Source: Actinomycetota bacterium
GTDB lineage: Bacteria > Margulisbacteria > Marinamargulisbacteria > SXXA01
Length of the DNA stretch: 23,515 nt
Assembly: GCA_005791325.1 (NCBI GenBank)
Contig: SXXA01000117.1
Location: 1-23,515 of the forward strand
Direction: 5' to 3'
The notes beneath the pieces were generated by a model. That model made no database searches, was not told the DNA's origin, and was given only the letters and a program-made list of their open reading frames with translations. This document shows positions 15,135 through 21,963 of this stretch, piece after piece (position 1 is the first letter of the stretch; each line of letters begins with the position of its first letter). A program made the translations under genes and the position numbers.

Positions 15135-16865
15135 TTATTGAACCAACTGAATGCGTTGGCCCGGCACAAGCTGATCGGCGGGAATGGATAAATGATCGAT
15201 GGTTGCCAAGGCAATTTTTCGGAAAATGGGTATGGCCACTGTACTACCATAAATACTTTTGCTAGGTGAATCAACAATCACCAAAATCACCACACGCGGA
15301 GATTGTACAGGAAAAAAACCAATAAACGATGCAATATATTTACCTGGTTCATAGCCAATCCCGCCCACGCGTACTTTTTGAGCGGTTCCCGTTTTGCCAC
15401 CAACGGAATAACCGGGTATCTGGGCAGCGGTAGCCGTTCCTTTTTTAACCGTATCGGCCATCATGGATTGAATGGTTTTTGCTGTTTGAGTGGATATAAC
15501 GCGCCCCTTGTTTTGAATGGGAATGGATTGCATCGCCAATGAATGGGGCTGATTAATTTTCCAAATCAATCGGGGTTTGACGCGAAATCCATCATTGGCA
15601 ATGATCGAGACAGCCGCAATCATTTGAATGGGGGTGACGGCCACTCCCTGACCAAATGAAATCATGGCGATGTCAGGTTGACTCCATTTGGACACGTGGT
15701 TAAGAATACCCCTTGATTCAGCGGGCACTTCAATATTGGTTCGTTCCCCAAATCCAAATTGGGTGATGTAGTCATAAAAGCGTTGATGACCCACTTTCAT
15801 CGCCAATAATGACGTCCCCACATTTAGCGATTTTTCAATAATTTCACTCACACTTCTGGAATCTGTTTCACCGGCTTCACGGCCATGGGCTTCACGAATG
15901 GTTCGCCCCCCAATTTGCATGGTTTCAGGAACATGTAAGATGGTTTGGGGGGACACCAAATTTTCGTTTAATGCGGCCGCCACGGTTACCAATTTAAATA
16001 CAGACCCAGGTTCATATACATCGGTGACCACACTGTTTTTCCTGATTTCATCCGTGCTATTTCGCCACTGATTTGAGTCAAATGATGGGCTATCCACCAT
16101 GGCCAAAATATCGCCTGTTTTGGGGTCCATAATAATCGCTTGCCCACCGGCCGCCCCATTTTCGGCAATCCCCTCTTCCAGGGCTTTTTGAGCCACATAT
16201 TGCAAATACGAATCGATGGTGATGGTAATATCCCCCCCATGCATGGCTCGTCTGGTTTCTCTCTTTCCCGTCACCAATCGATACCCCAGTGGGTCGCCCT
16301 CTAACATAATACGACCAGGGGCCCCTTGTAAGGCCCGATCAAATTGATATTCAATCCCACCCAATCCTTGATTATCGATACCAACAAACCCCAACACATG
16401 GGCCAATAACTCTTGTTGTGGGTACACCCTCAAATCTTCTTGAACAAAATTAAGTCCGGGTAGGGCCAAATCTTTCAAAGATTTTGCCATGGTATCGGTT
16501 AATTTTCGCTTGATCCAAACAAACGCCAATTGATTATCGATGAGCGCCAATATTCGATCGGGATGCTGACCTGTAATGTCAGCCACTTGTTTGGCAAATT
16601 GGGGTTTATTTTGAATTTGTGTTGGAATGGCATAGGCCGAAAAAACGGGTCGCGAAAAGGCAAGTGGTATTTGATGGCGATCGAGAATGTTGCCCCGATT
16701 GGGAAAGATTGTAAATACTTTATTAATTTGATTTTCAGATTTTTCTAAATAAAAAGGGTGCTTAATCACTTGTAAATAGAGGAGTCGGAGCACAATGATG
16801 CCCATAAATATGACAATGCCTAAAAACAAATAATTAAGGCGTTTTGGTGAGGGTGAGTTGGGCAT
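15135..16865 (-). CDS. ftsI: Penicillin-binding protein 2/FtsI, septal peptidoglycan transpeptidase
   Basis: A class B PBP that cross-links septal peptidoglycan in the periplasm as part of the divisome. The 576-residue product has one N-terminal membrane helix (about 13-32), a PBP dimerisation domain (NRGNILDRHQIPLA, then LGGIEYQFDRALQG) and the transpeptidase domain with SVFK (active-site Ser288 to Lys291), SLN (346-348) and KTG (491-493). No PASTA domains follow, so it is FtsI-like rather than SpoVD-like. The ATG at 16865 lies 32 bases inside ftsL and lacks a clear ribosome-binding site, suggesting coupled translation. The 28 codons farther upstream (to 16949) overlap ftsL and are rejected. 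Confidence 0.94.
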   Translation of the reverse strand: MPNSPSPKRLNYLFLGIVIFMGIIVLRLLYLQVIKHPFYLEKSENQINKVFTIFPNRGNILDRHQIPLAFSRPVFSAYAIPTQIQNKPQFAKQVADITGQHPDRILALIDNQLAFVWIKRKLTDTMAKSLKDLALPGLNFVQEDLRVYPQQELLAHVLGFVGIDNQGLGGIEYQFDRALQGAPGRIMLEGDPLGYRLVTGKRETRRAMHGGDITITIDSYLQYVAQKALEEGIAENGAAGGQAIIMDPKTGDILAMVDSPSFDSNQWRNSTDEIRKNSVVTDVYEPGSVFKLVTVAAALNENLVSPQTILHVPETMQIGGRTIREAHGREAGETDSRSVSEIIEKSLNVGTSLLAMKVGHQRFYDYITQFGFGERTNIEVPAESRGILNHVSKWSQPDIAMISFGQGVAVTPIQMIAAVSIIANDGFRVKPRLIWKINQPHSLAMQSIPIQNKGRVISTQTAKTIQSMMADTVKKGTATAAQIPGYSVGGKTGTAQKVRVGGIGYEPGKYIASFIGFFPVQSPRVVILVIVDSPSKSIYGSTVAIPIFRKIALATIDHLSIPADQLVPGQRIQLVQ

Positions 16866-17139
16866 GTGGAATAATCGTGTTAACGATGGTGGGGCGATGC
16901 ATCCCCATATCAGTTGCAATGGCATCCACCCGAGACAGCCGGGTTTCATTGAGGAATTGGGCCCTCAAATCCCTATTTTCATCTCGCACAATTTTGAGTT
17001 GGCGGTGTAGTTTTTGGATTTTATCGTTGAGCGGGATGGATGCGGTATTTAGCCATAGCCCCAACCCCATAAATAAGGCTGAAACAACCAGAATCACCCC
17101 ATATAATCGCCGTCTTCGTGTTTGTTGTAATGGTGCCAT
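16834..17139 (-). CDS. ftsL: FtsL-like cell division protein
   Basis: A 101-residue bitopic membrane protein: a short basic cytoplasmic start (QQTRRRR), one membrane helix (about 13-33), then a leucine-zipper-like coiled coil (IQKLHRQLKIVRDENRDLRAQ, about 41-61) and a short tail containing ATDMGMHRP, a pattern common in FtsL just after the coiled coil. FtsL scaffolds FtsB and activates FtsW-FtsI. The assignment rests on topology, coiled coil and position directly before ftsI, since sequence conservation in this family is low. The ATG at 17139 is preferred to the TTG at 17169. No mraZ or rsmH precedes it; the next element upstream is the divergent tRNA gene. Confidence 0.82.
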   Translation of the reverse strand: MAPLQQTRRRRLYGVILVVSALFMGLGLWLNTASIPLNDKIQKLHRQLKIVRDENRDLRAQFLNETRLSRVDAIATDMGMHRPTIVNTIIPHAQLTLTKTP

Positions 17140-17149
17140 GATTTCATAG

Positions 17150-17179
17150 TTTACCAGACGATCGATCAAGTGATATAGT
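17150..17179 (+). promoter_or_regulatory. Candidate promoter of tRNA-Gly with extended -10
   Basis: TTTACC (17150-17155), 18-base spacer, then TATAGT (17174-17179) preceded by TGA, an extended -10 element. The predicted start is near 17186, about 20 bases before the tRNA. Confidence 0.45.
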
Positions 17180-17180
17180 C

Positions 17181-17200
17181 TTAAAATCCATTTTAAATGG
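17181..17200. promoter_or_regulatory. Two overlapping palindromes in the divergent ftsL / tRNA-Gly region
   Basis: TTAAAAT (17181-17187) and ATTTTAA (17190-17196) flank CC. Overlapping it, CCATTT (17188-17193) and AAATGG (17195-17200) flank a single T. Only one of the two stems can form at a time. It could be an operator for either direction or a leader hairpin. Confidence 0.4.
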
Positions 17201-17205
17201 GTTTA

Positions 17206-17281
17206 GCGGGATTAGCTCAGTTGGTAGAGCGTCTGCTTGCCAAGCAGAAGGTCGCCAGTTCGAATCTGGTATCCCGCTCCA
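17206..17281 (+). tRNA. tRNA-Gly (anticodon GCC), CCA encoded
   Basis: A complete cloverleaf is visible: acceptor GCGGGAT/ATCCCGC, D-arm with AGCTCAGTTGGTAGAGC, anticodon stem TCTGC/GCAGA with loop TTGCCAA (anticodon GCC), T-arm CCAG-TTCGAAT-CTGG, discriminator T (17278) and encoded CCA (17279-17281). It reads GGC and GGU codons. Confidence 0.97.
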
Positions 17282-17576
17282 GCGCTTTGGTTGGTTGGGG
17301 TACTATCATTGTAAGGCGACTGTGTGAATGGGGAGGCGTTTTTGTGGGCTCAAAATCGACGGGCATAAGAAAGATCCAGTGGGGGGCATCGAGTGGGATG
17401 GACGTTGTTGTAATACATCCAACATAAGGGGTATGTTTTAACAAAATGGGGGTAGATCAGCGATGGTGTATGTAACTTTTAATTAACAAATAACACATCA
17501 TGCAGTAAATTAATGGGGCTAAGCTGTTCCAGCGTGTTGCAAATTGGGTATATTAATTTAAAAGGACTGAACGAAT
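17282..17576. other. 295-base leader between tRNA-Gly and tig
   Basis: No credible gene. Both open frames here run out of the tRNA and are artefacts. A weak hairpin AACATA/TATGTT with loop AGGGG (17421-17437) followed by TT could end the tRNA transcript. AT-rich DNA at 17475-17515 holds the best tig promoter, and the last 60 bases form the tig leader. Confidence 0.5.
17483..17511 (+). promoter_or_regulatory. Candidate sigma-70-type promoter of the tig-clp operon
   Basis: TTAACA (17483-17488), spacer 17, TAAATT (17506-17511). The leader would be about 58 bases to the tig ATG, with AAAGGA (17561-17566) as ribosome-binding site. A second -10-like TATATT (17549-17554) lacks a good -35. Confidence 0.4.
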
Positions 17577-18884
17577 ATGAGTGTATTGTCGGAAGTTAAA
17601 AATGAGAACAAATGGGTATTTGAAATCGAGGTGCCCAGCGATTTAATTCATGAATTAATTGGTAAGAAACAAAATGAGATTCGAGCTGAGCTTGAAATAC
17701 CTGGGTTTCGCAAGGGGAAAGCACCCGATGAGGTTATAAAGTCAAGATTTGGAGACTATTTTGGGGTTCAAGAAGGTTTAGAATGGGCGGTGGATGTAAC
17801 CTGTCGAAAGGCGATAGTTGAGCGGCAATTGAATGTGGTTGGGCGTCCTGAAATTACAAAAATGGGGGAATACAAGCCATCGGAATCTTTGGCCATTACG
17901 CTTGAAGTTGAAGTGTTGCCAGAGGTGGTTTTGGGAACGTATAAAGGGTTGTCTTATTCGGCCACCCTGACGCCGGTTACCGATGACGATGTGTCGCAGA
18001 CGTTGGCCAATTTGCGTGAGCGTTTTGCGACTCTTGAATTGGTTGATTCCCCTATTCAAATTCAGGATATTGCGGTTGTATCCATACAATCACAGATACA
18101 AGATGGACCCGCGGTTGAGTCTTGGACGAATCCAAATGGCGGTATTAGGGTGGGTAGCGGGTTGTTTGGGGAGTCTTTTGATCAGGCATTAATCGGGAAG
18201 GTGGTAGGCGATACCTTTCAGGTGGTGGATACCTTTGCCGATGATTTTCAATTTGCCGAGGTTGCGGGCAAAACAGTCGTAATGACTGGTTCTATTAAGG
18301 AGGTTAGATCCCGTAAGGTTCCGGATGTTTTTACAGAGGCCATGCTGTCCCAGCTTGGTGTGAGTGATGAGGCGGCATTAACCCAAAATTGCCGTGATTA
18401 CCTAGAGCAAGACGCTCAAACAACCTTTGTTAATCAACGATTGGAACAATTAATGGATCAGGTCGTTTCTGGGATGACCATTACCGTGAGTGATACCTTG
18501 CTGAATATGGAATTAGACGCCATGGTTGCGGCAGAGGAAGAGCGGTGTAAAAAAAGAAATACCACATTAAATGATGAGTTAAAGAAGGCAAACCAGACCC
18601 TTGATGCTTGGCGAGAGTCCTTGAAAGAAACGGCCCTTATACGGGTGAAAGCTGGGTTGGCCTATTCTAAAATTGCCGAACTTGAGGGGTGGACGGTAAC
18701 CGAAGAGGAGTTGGTGGCGTTTATTGGGAAACAAGATCCCAAATTATCTGAATTCCAAATTAAACAAATGGTAGAAAAGGGTGATATGCGACAGTTTGTT
18801 GGCTTTTTAATACGAGAGAAAGCCATTAAGTTGTTGGTAGAATCGGCCGTTCATGTGGTGCCATCGTCGCCTGAAGCGGCTTAA
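17577..18884 (+). CDS. tig: Trigger factor (ribosome-associated chaperone, peptidyl-prolyl isomerase)
   Basis: Trigger factor binds ribosomal protein L23 near the exit tunnel and shields nascent chains. The 435-residue product has the usual three parts: the ribosome-binding N-domain with the exact signature GFRKGKAP (43-50), an FKBP-type isomerase domain at about 164-246 (GLFGESFDQALIGKVVGD inside it), and a helical C-terminal domain (about 250-425) with many charged helices. Length is typical. Start ATG 17577 has AAAGGA ten bases upstream. It is followed after 36 bases by clpP; tig-clpP-clpX is a widely conserved order. Confidence 0.96.
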   Translation: MSVLSEVKNENKWVFEIEVPSDLIHELIGKKQNEIRAELEIPGFRKGKAPDEVIKSRFGDYFGVQEGLEWAVDVTCRKAIVERQLNVVGRPEITKMGEYKPSESLAITLEVEVLPEVVLGTYKGLSYSATLTPVTDDDVSQTLANLRERFATLELVDSPIQIQDIAVVSIQSQIQDGPAVESWTNPNGGIRVGSGLFGESFDQALIGKVVGDTFQVVDTFADDFQFAEVAGKTVVMTGSIKEVRSRKVPDVFTEAMLSQLGVSDEAALTQNCRDYLEQDAQTTFVNQRLEQLMDQVVSGMTITVSDTLLNMELDAMVAAEEERCKKRNTTLNDELKKANQTLDAWRESLKETALIRVKAGLAYSKIAELEGWTVTEEELVAFIGKQDPKLSEFQIKQMVEKGDMRQFVGFLIREKAIKLLVESAVHVVPSSPEAA

Positions 18885-18920
18885 TTGGTTGTGATGTAAT
18901 CAAACAGTAAGGAGTTAAAA

Positions 18921-19514
18921 ATGGGATTGGTACCAATTGTTGTAGAGCAAACGGGTCGTGGTGAGCGATCGTATGACATTTATTCTCGACTGCTTAAAGA
19001 GCGGATTATCTTTTTGTGTGAACCCATTGACGACCACATTGCCAATTTGGTCATTGCGCAATTGTTGTTTTTGGATGCGGAGGATTCGGAAAAAGAAACC
19101 TACATGTATATTAACAGTCCGGGTGGGGTGGTAACCGCTGGGTTGGCGATTTATGACACCATGCAATATGTCAAAACAAAAGTATCGACCATTTGTTTGG
19201 GTCAAGCGGCTTCAATGGGGGCTGTATTGTTGGCGGCGGGTGAGCCAGGGCGACGATTTGCCTTGCCAAATGCCAGAATTATGATTCACCAACCGTTGGG
19301 TGGTGCGCAAGGTCAGGCAACAGACATAGAAATTCAAACCAAAGAAATATTGCGGTTAAAACGATCTTTAAATGAAAATTTGGCGAATCATACCAAGCAA
19401 CCGCTCAAACAAATTGAAAAAGACACGGATCGGGATTTCTTCATGAGTGCCGAAGAAGCGGTTAAGTATGGGTTGATTGACAAAGTCATTCAGTCGAATC
19501 CATTAAATCGGTGA
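18921..19514 (+). CDS. clpP: ATP-dependent Clp protease proteolytic subunit ClpP
   Basis: Serine peptidase that forms the tetradecameric barrel of ClpXP. The 197-residue product shows the full catalytic triad: Ser98 in GQAASMGA, His123 in IMIHQPLGG and Asp172 in DTDRDFFMSAEEAVKYGLID. Start ATG 18921 has the strong site TAAGGAG (18908-18914) six bases upstream. It overlaps clpX by four bases (GTGA). Nothing odd is seen. Confidence 0.98.
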   Translation: MGLVPIVVEQTGRGERSYDIYSRLLKERIIFLCEPIDDHIANLVIAQLLFLDAEDSEKETYMYINSPGGVVTAGLAIYDTMQYVKTKVSTICLGQAASMGAVLLAAGEPGRRFALPNARIMIHQPLGGAQGQATDIEIQTKEILRLKRSLNENLANHTKQPLKQIEKDTDRDFFMSAEEAVKYGLIDKVIQSNPLNR

Positions 19515-20740
19515 AATTACCTGTTTGTTCGTTTTGTGGCAAAAGCCAAATGGATGTAAAGGCCCTTGTAACGGGCCCAACTGCCAATATTTGTGACGAG
19601 TGTGTGGTGACTTGTAATGAGGTCATCGGGATTGAGGTTCAATCTGAGGATTCGGTTATAAATCCGGCAATAGCGATAGCTTCAGACTTGGTTGTGCCCA
19701 GTCCCAAAGAGATTTATCAGCACCTGAATGAGCATATTATCGGGCAAGATCATGCCAAACGTGTGTTATCGGTGGCGGTATACAATCATTATAAACGGAT
19801 TAAGCACGCCCCTGCGGATGGGGATATTGAACTACAAAAAAGTAATGTCTTATTGGTGGGCCCTACTGGTACTGGTAAAACATTATTTGCCCAAACCTTA
19901 GCCAAATTATTGGATGTACCATTTGCCATTGCGGATGCGACGACCCTAACCGAGGCGGGGTATGTTGGGGAAGACGTTGAGGGAATGTTATTTAGATTGA
20001 TTCAGGTGGCTGACCATAACATTGAACGGGCACAAATGGGGATTATTTATTTAGATGAGATTGATAAAATTTCGAGGAAATCGGAAAACCCATCCATTAC
20101 CCGAGATGTATCAGGCGAGGGCGTTCAACAAGCATTATTAAAAATGCTTGAGGGGTCATTAATGAATGTGCCTAGTAAGGGTGGAAGAAAGAATCCACAA
20201 GGTGACTTTTTATCGATTAATACCAAAAATATTTTATTTATCACGGGTGGCGCGTTTCACGGAATTGAGCCCTTGATTCGACGTCGTATTCAGCAACAAC
20301 GATTTGGCTTTTTAAGCGATCAGCAACAATCGTTGGGTGAGGTAAACGTATTTGAGCACATACAATACGAAGACTTGCAACAATTTGGGTTGATACCGGA
20401 ACTAATTGGGCGCTTACCGATTGTTGCCCCACTACATGAATTAGATCAAGATGCCTTGATTCGTATTTTAGTGGAGCCCAAACATGCGTTGGTGAAGCAA
20501 TATCAATTTTTATTATCCATTGATGGGATTCAATTGGATGTCACCGATGATGCCTTGGTAGCGATTGCCTCCCATGCCATCAAGAAAAAATTAGGGGCGC
20601 GTGCCTTAAGAAGTATTTTAGAGGGGATTATGATGCCCATTATGTTTGAAATGCCTGGGTCGGGTCAAACCTCAGTTACCATTGATCGCGAACGGGTGGA
20701 TGCCTATTGTAGCCATCCGATTCATTCAAATGTCCCCTAA
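19511..20740 (+). CDS. clpX: Clp protease ATP-binding subunit ClpX
   Basis: AAA+ unfoldase that feeds substrates to ClpP. The 409-residue product has an N-terminal zinc-binding domain (Cys6, 9, 28, 31), Walker A GPTGTGKT (117-124), pore loop GYVG (150-153), Walker B IIYLDEID (178-185), sensor region TRDVSGEGVQQALLKMLEG, and a ClpP-docking loop in the usual place reading FGF (265-267) rather than IGF. Start is the GTG at 19511, sharing GTGA with the clpP stop, so the two are translationally coupled. The end overlaps the next gene by 11 bases. Confidence 0.97.
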   Translation: MKLPVCSFCGKSQMDVKALVTGPTANICDECVVTCNEVIGIEVQSEDSVINPAIAIASDLVVPSPKEIYQHLNEHIIGQDHAKRVLSVAVYNHYKRIKHAPADGDIELQKSNVLLVGPTGTGKTLFAQTLAKLLDVPFAIADATTLTEAGYVGEDVEGMLFRLIQVADHNIERAQMGIIYLDEIDKISRKSENPSITRDVSGEGVQQALLKMLEGSLMNVPSKGGRKNPQGDFLSINTKNILFITGGAFHGIEPLIRRRIQQQRFGFLSDQQQSLGEVNVFEHIQYEDLQQFGLIPELIGRLPIVAPLHELDQDALIRILVEPKHALVKQYQFLLSIDGIQLDVTDDALVAIASHAIKKKLGARALRSILEGIMMPIMFEMPGSGQTSVTIDRERVDAYCSHPIHSNVP

Positions 20741-21593
20741 CCAGCTGTCATTACCCGTTCCAATGACCCTATTGGCACTGGTAGCAGGGGAATTGGATCA
20801 AATGAATTGGGAGGTTGATAGCCTCGACGAAATACGTACTATCTTTAAACAGGATCCTTATTTTGAAAATAGTGCACATCACCAAAACCCGCAAGCGGTT
20901 CGTTTGGTACAGTTGGGGTATTTGTCGGTGTTAACCATGGCGGGCGGGGTTGGTGCCCCTGCGGTTCGACGGGTGCTAGTTCAGGGTGCGGATGTCCAGA
21001 TTATATGGGCATCTCAATGGGTGAATACCTTTATGTTAGGGGTATGGGATGAGGATGTTGTGCAATTTGTAAGGGATGTCAATCAGCAGGTTTTGTCATC
21101 GGCCTATCAAGGGGGTGGGGTGGGTATGTTAAGGATGATCCAAATTCGGTTGCGATATTACCAAGGGATTTTGGATGCGTTGATTCGCTTTTATGGTACC
21201 TTACACGAGGGTGTCGATCGGGGGGAATTGGATTCAAGAATGGACCCCATGTTGTTGGGGGTGGTGGCAACGCATCTTCCCTTAGAGGAAACCAATGCCA
21301 TTTTATCTTTGGCCAATCGCCATTTAAATGAATCGGTTTTTCAGCCGGTGATTAGCCCCGATATGGCTACGCTACAATTGGCTATGGTACTGGATTTAGC
21401 GAGCCAATGTGATGACCAAAACAGGGGACATTTGATTGAAGAAGCGGTGATACCTGTTCTAAAGCGGTGTTTTGAAACCCCCCATATTACACAATTCGTG
21501 CGAGAATCATTGGCCCGTGATATGGCCACCATTCAGGGAATGGCACATTTTTTTAAGGGGGTTGATTGTGTTTTGGAACGGATTGCGGCATGA
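20730..21593 (+). CDS. Hypothetical helical protein in the clp operon
   Basis: A 287-residue protein that I do not recognise. It looks soluble and largely alpha-helical, with no signal peptide; a hydrophobic, Gly-rich stretch (TMAGGVGAPAVRRVLVQGADVQII, about residues 70-93) is not clearly a membrane helix. Near 165-190 it has many acidic and hydrophobic residues (GVDRGELDSRMDPMLLGVV). No catalytic motif is evident. The ATG at 20730 overlaps the end of clpX by 11 bases; a later ATG at 20763 is possible. Its stop overlaps the bolA start as ATGA. Tight packing suggests co-expression with ClpXP, so a substrate adaptor is conceivable, but that is only a guess from position. Confidence 0.78.
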   Translation: MSPNQLSLPVPMTLLALVAGELDQMNWEVDSLDEIRTIFKQDPYFENSAHHQNPQAVRLVQLGYLSVLTMAGGVGAPAVRRVLVQGADVQIIWASQWVNTFMLGVWDEDVVQFVRDVNQQVLSSAYQGGGVGMLRMIQIRLRYYQGILDALIRFYGTLHEGVDRGELDSRMDPMLLGVVATHLPLEETNAILSLANRHLNESVFQPVISPDMATLQLAMVLDLASQCDDQNRGHLIEEAVIPVLKRCFETPHITQFVRESLARDMATIQGMAHFFKGVDCVLERIAA

Positions 21594-21859
21594 TTCATCT
21601 ATCAGATATTGAGCGGGTATTGCAACATTCATTGAATCCCTCTTATTTAAAACTAGAGGATGATTCGGCATCTCATGCGGGGCATTACCAAGGCAACGGG
21701 GGAGTGACCCATCTGACGGTGTATATTCAATCCCCCCAACTGACTGGGTCCAGAGTGGCACAAAACCGAGCTGTGATGCGGGTGTTGCAGCCCTTTATCG
21801 AGCAAGGGTTACATGCGGTGAGCATTCGCATGCTACCCCCGTTGGCCCCCACCCAATGA
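21590..21859 (+). CDS. BolA-family protein
   Basis: BolA proteins pair with monothiol glutaredoxins to bind or pass on [2Fe-2S] clusters, and some regulate cell shape. The 89-residue product matches the family core: LEDDSASHAGH (22-32) with the conserved Ser-x-x-His-x-Gly-His pattern, HLTVYIQSPQLTG (41-53), NRAVMRVL (59-66) and GLHAVSIRMLPP (73-84) with the conserved C-terminal His75. The usual RHR before the third helix reads QNR here. Start ATG 21590 shares ATGA with the preceding stop; its own stop overlaps the next small ORF in the same way. A glutaredoxin partner is not in the window. Confidence 0.88.
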   Translation: MIHLSDIERVLQHSLNPSYLKLEDDSASHAGHYQGNGGVTHLTVYIQSPQLTGSRVAQNRAVMRVLQPFIEQGLHAVSIRMLPPLAPTQ

Positions 21860-21951
21860 CTCGCCGATTGACTACAGATGCCATGGTTGAACTTGAGCGG
21901 CATCGACTATTGCGACGGAACGGGCATGGTTGCGTGGAGATGGGTTTATAG
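21856..21951 (+). CDS. 31-residue ORF, possible remnant of an Nnr epimerase N-terminus
   Basis: It begins with an ATG that shares ATGA with the bolA stop and ends with TAG 12 bases before nnrD. Residues RLTTDAMVELER (4-15), a variable stretch, then GHGCVEMG (23-30) resemble the start of NAD(P)H-hydrate epimerase (a Leu-Thr-x-x-x-Met-x-x-x-Asp start, then Gly-x-x-Leu-Met-Glu-x-Ala). That domain normally precedes NnrD in the bifunctional Nnr protein. It may be a decayed leftover, a coupling leader peptide, or chance. The evidence is short motifs only. Confidence 0.35.
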   Translation: MTRRLTTDAMVELERHRLLRRNGHGCVEMGL

Positions 21952-21963
21952 TACAATTCAACC

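Noticed and set aside
16866..16949. Longer N-terminus for FtsI
   Set aside because: It runs antiparallel in information to ftsL, which covers the same bases in another frame, and the extra residues do not resemble PBP starts.
17197..17427. Plus-strand open frame beginning GLAQLVERLLAKQKVASSNLV
   Set aside because: It is a translation of the tRNA-Gly gene, a well-known false protein in annotations.
17217..17444. Minus-strand open frame ending with RFELATFCLASRRS
   Set aside because: It is the antisense translation of the tRNA gene, another frequent artefact.
20765..20785. TTGGCAC followed by a GC-like box, tested as a sigma-54 promoter
   Set aside because: The -12 element does not fit TTGC at the right spacing. 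Other TGGCAC occurrences in the window (for example near 9752 and 22233) also fail and lie inside genes.
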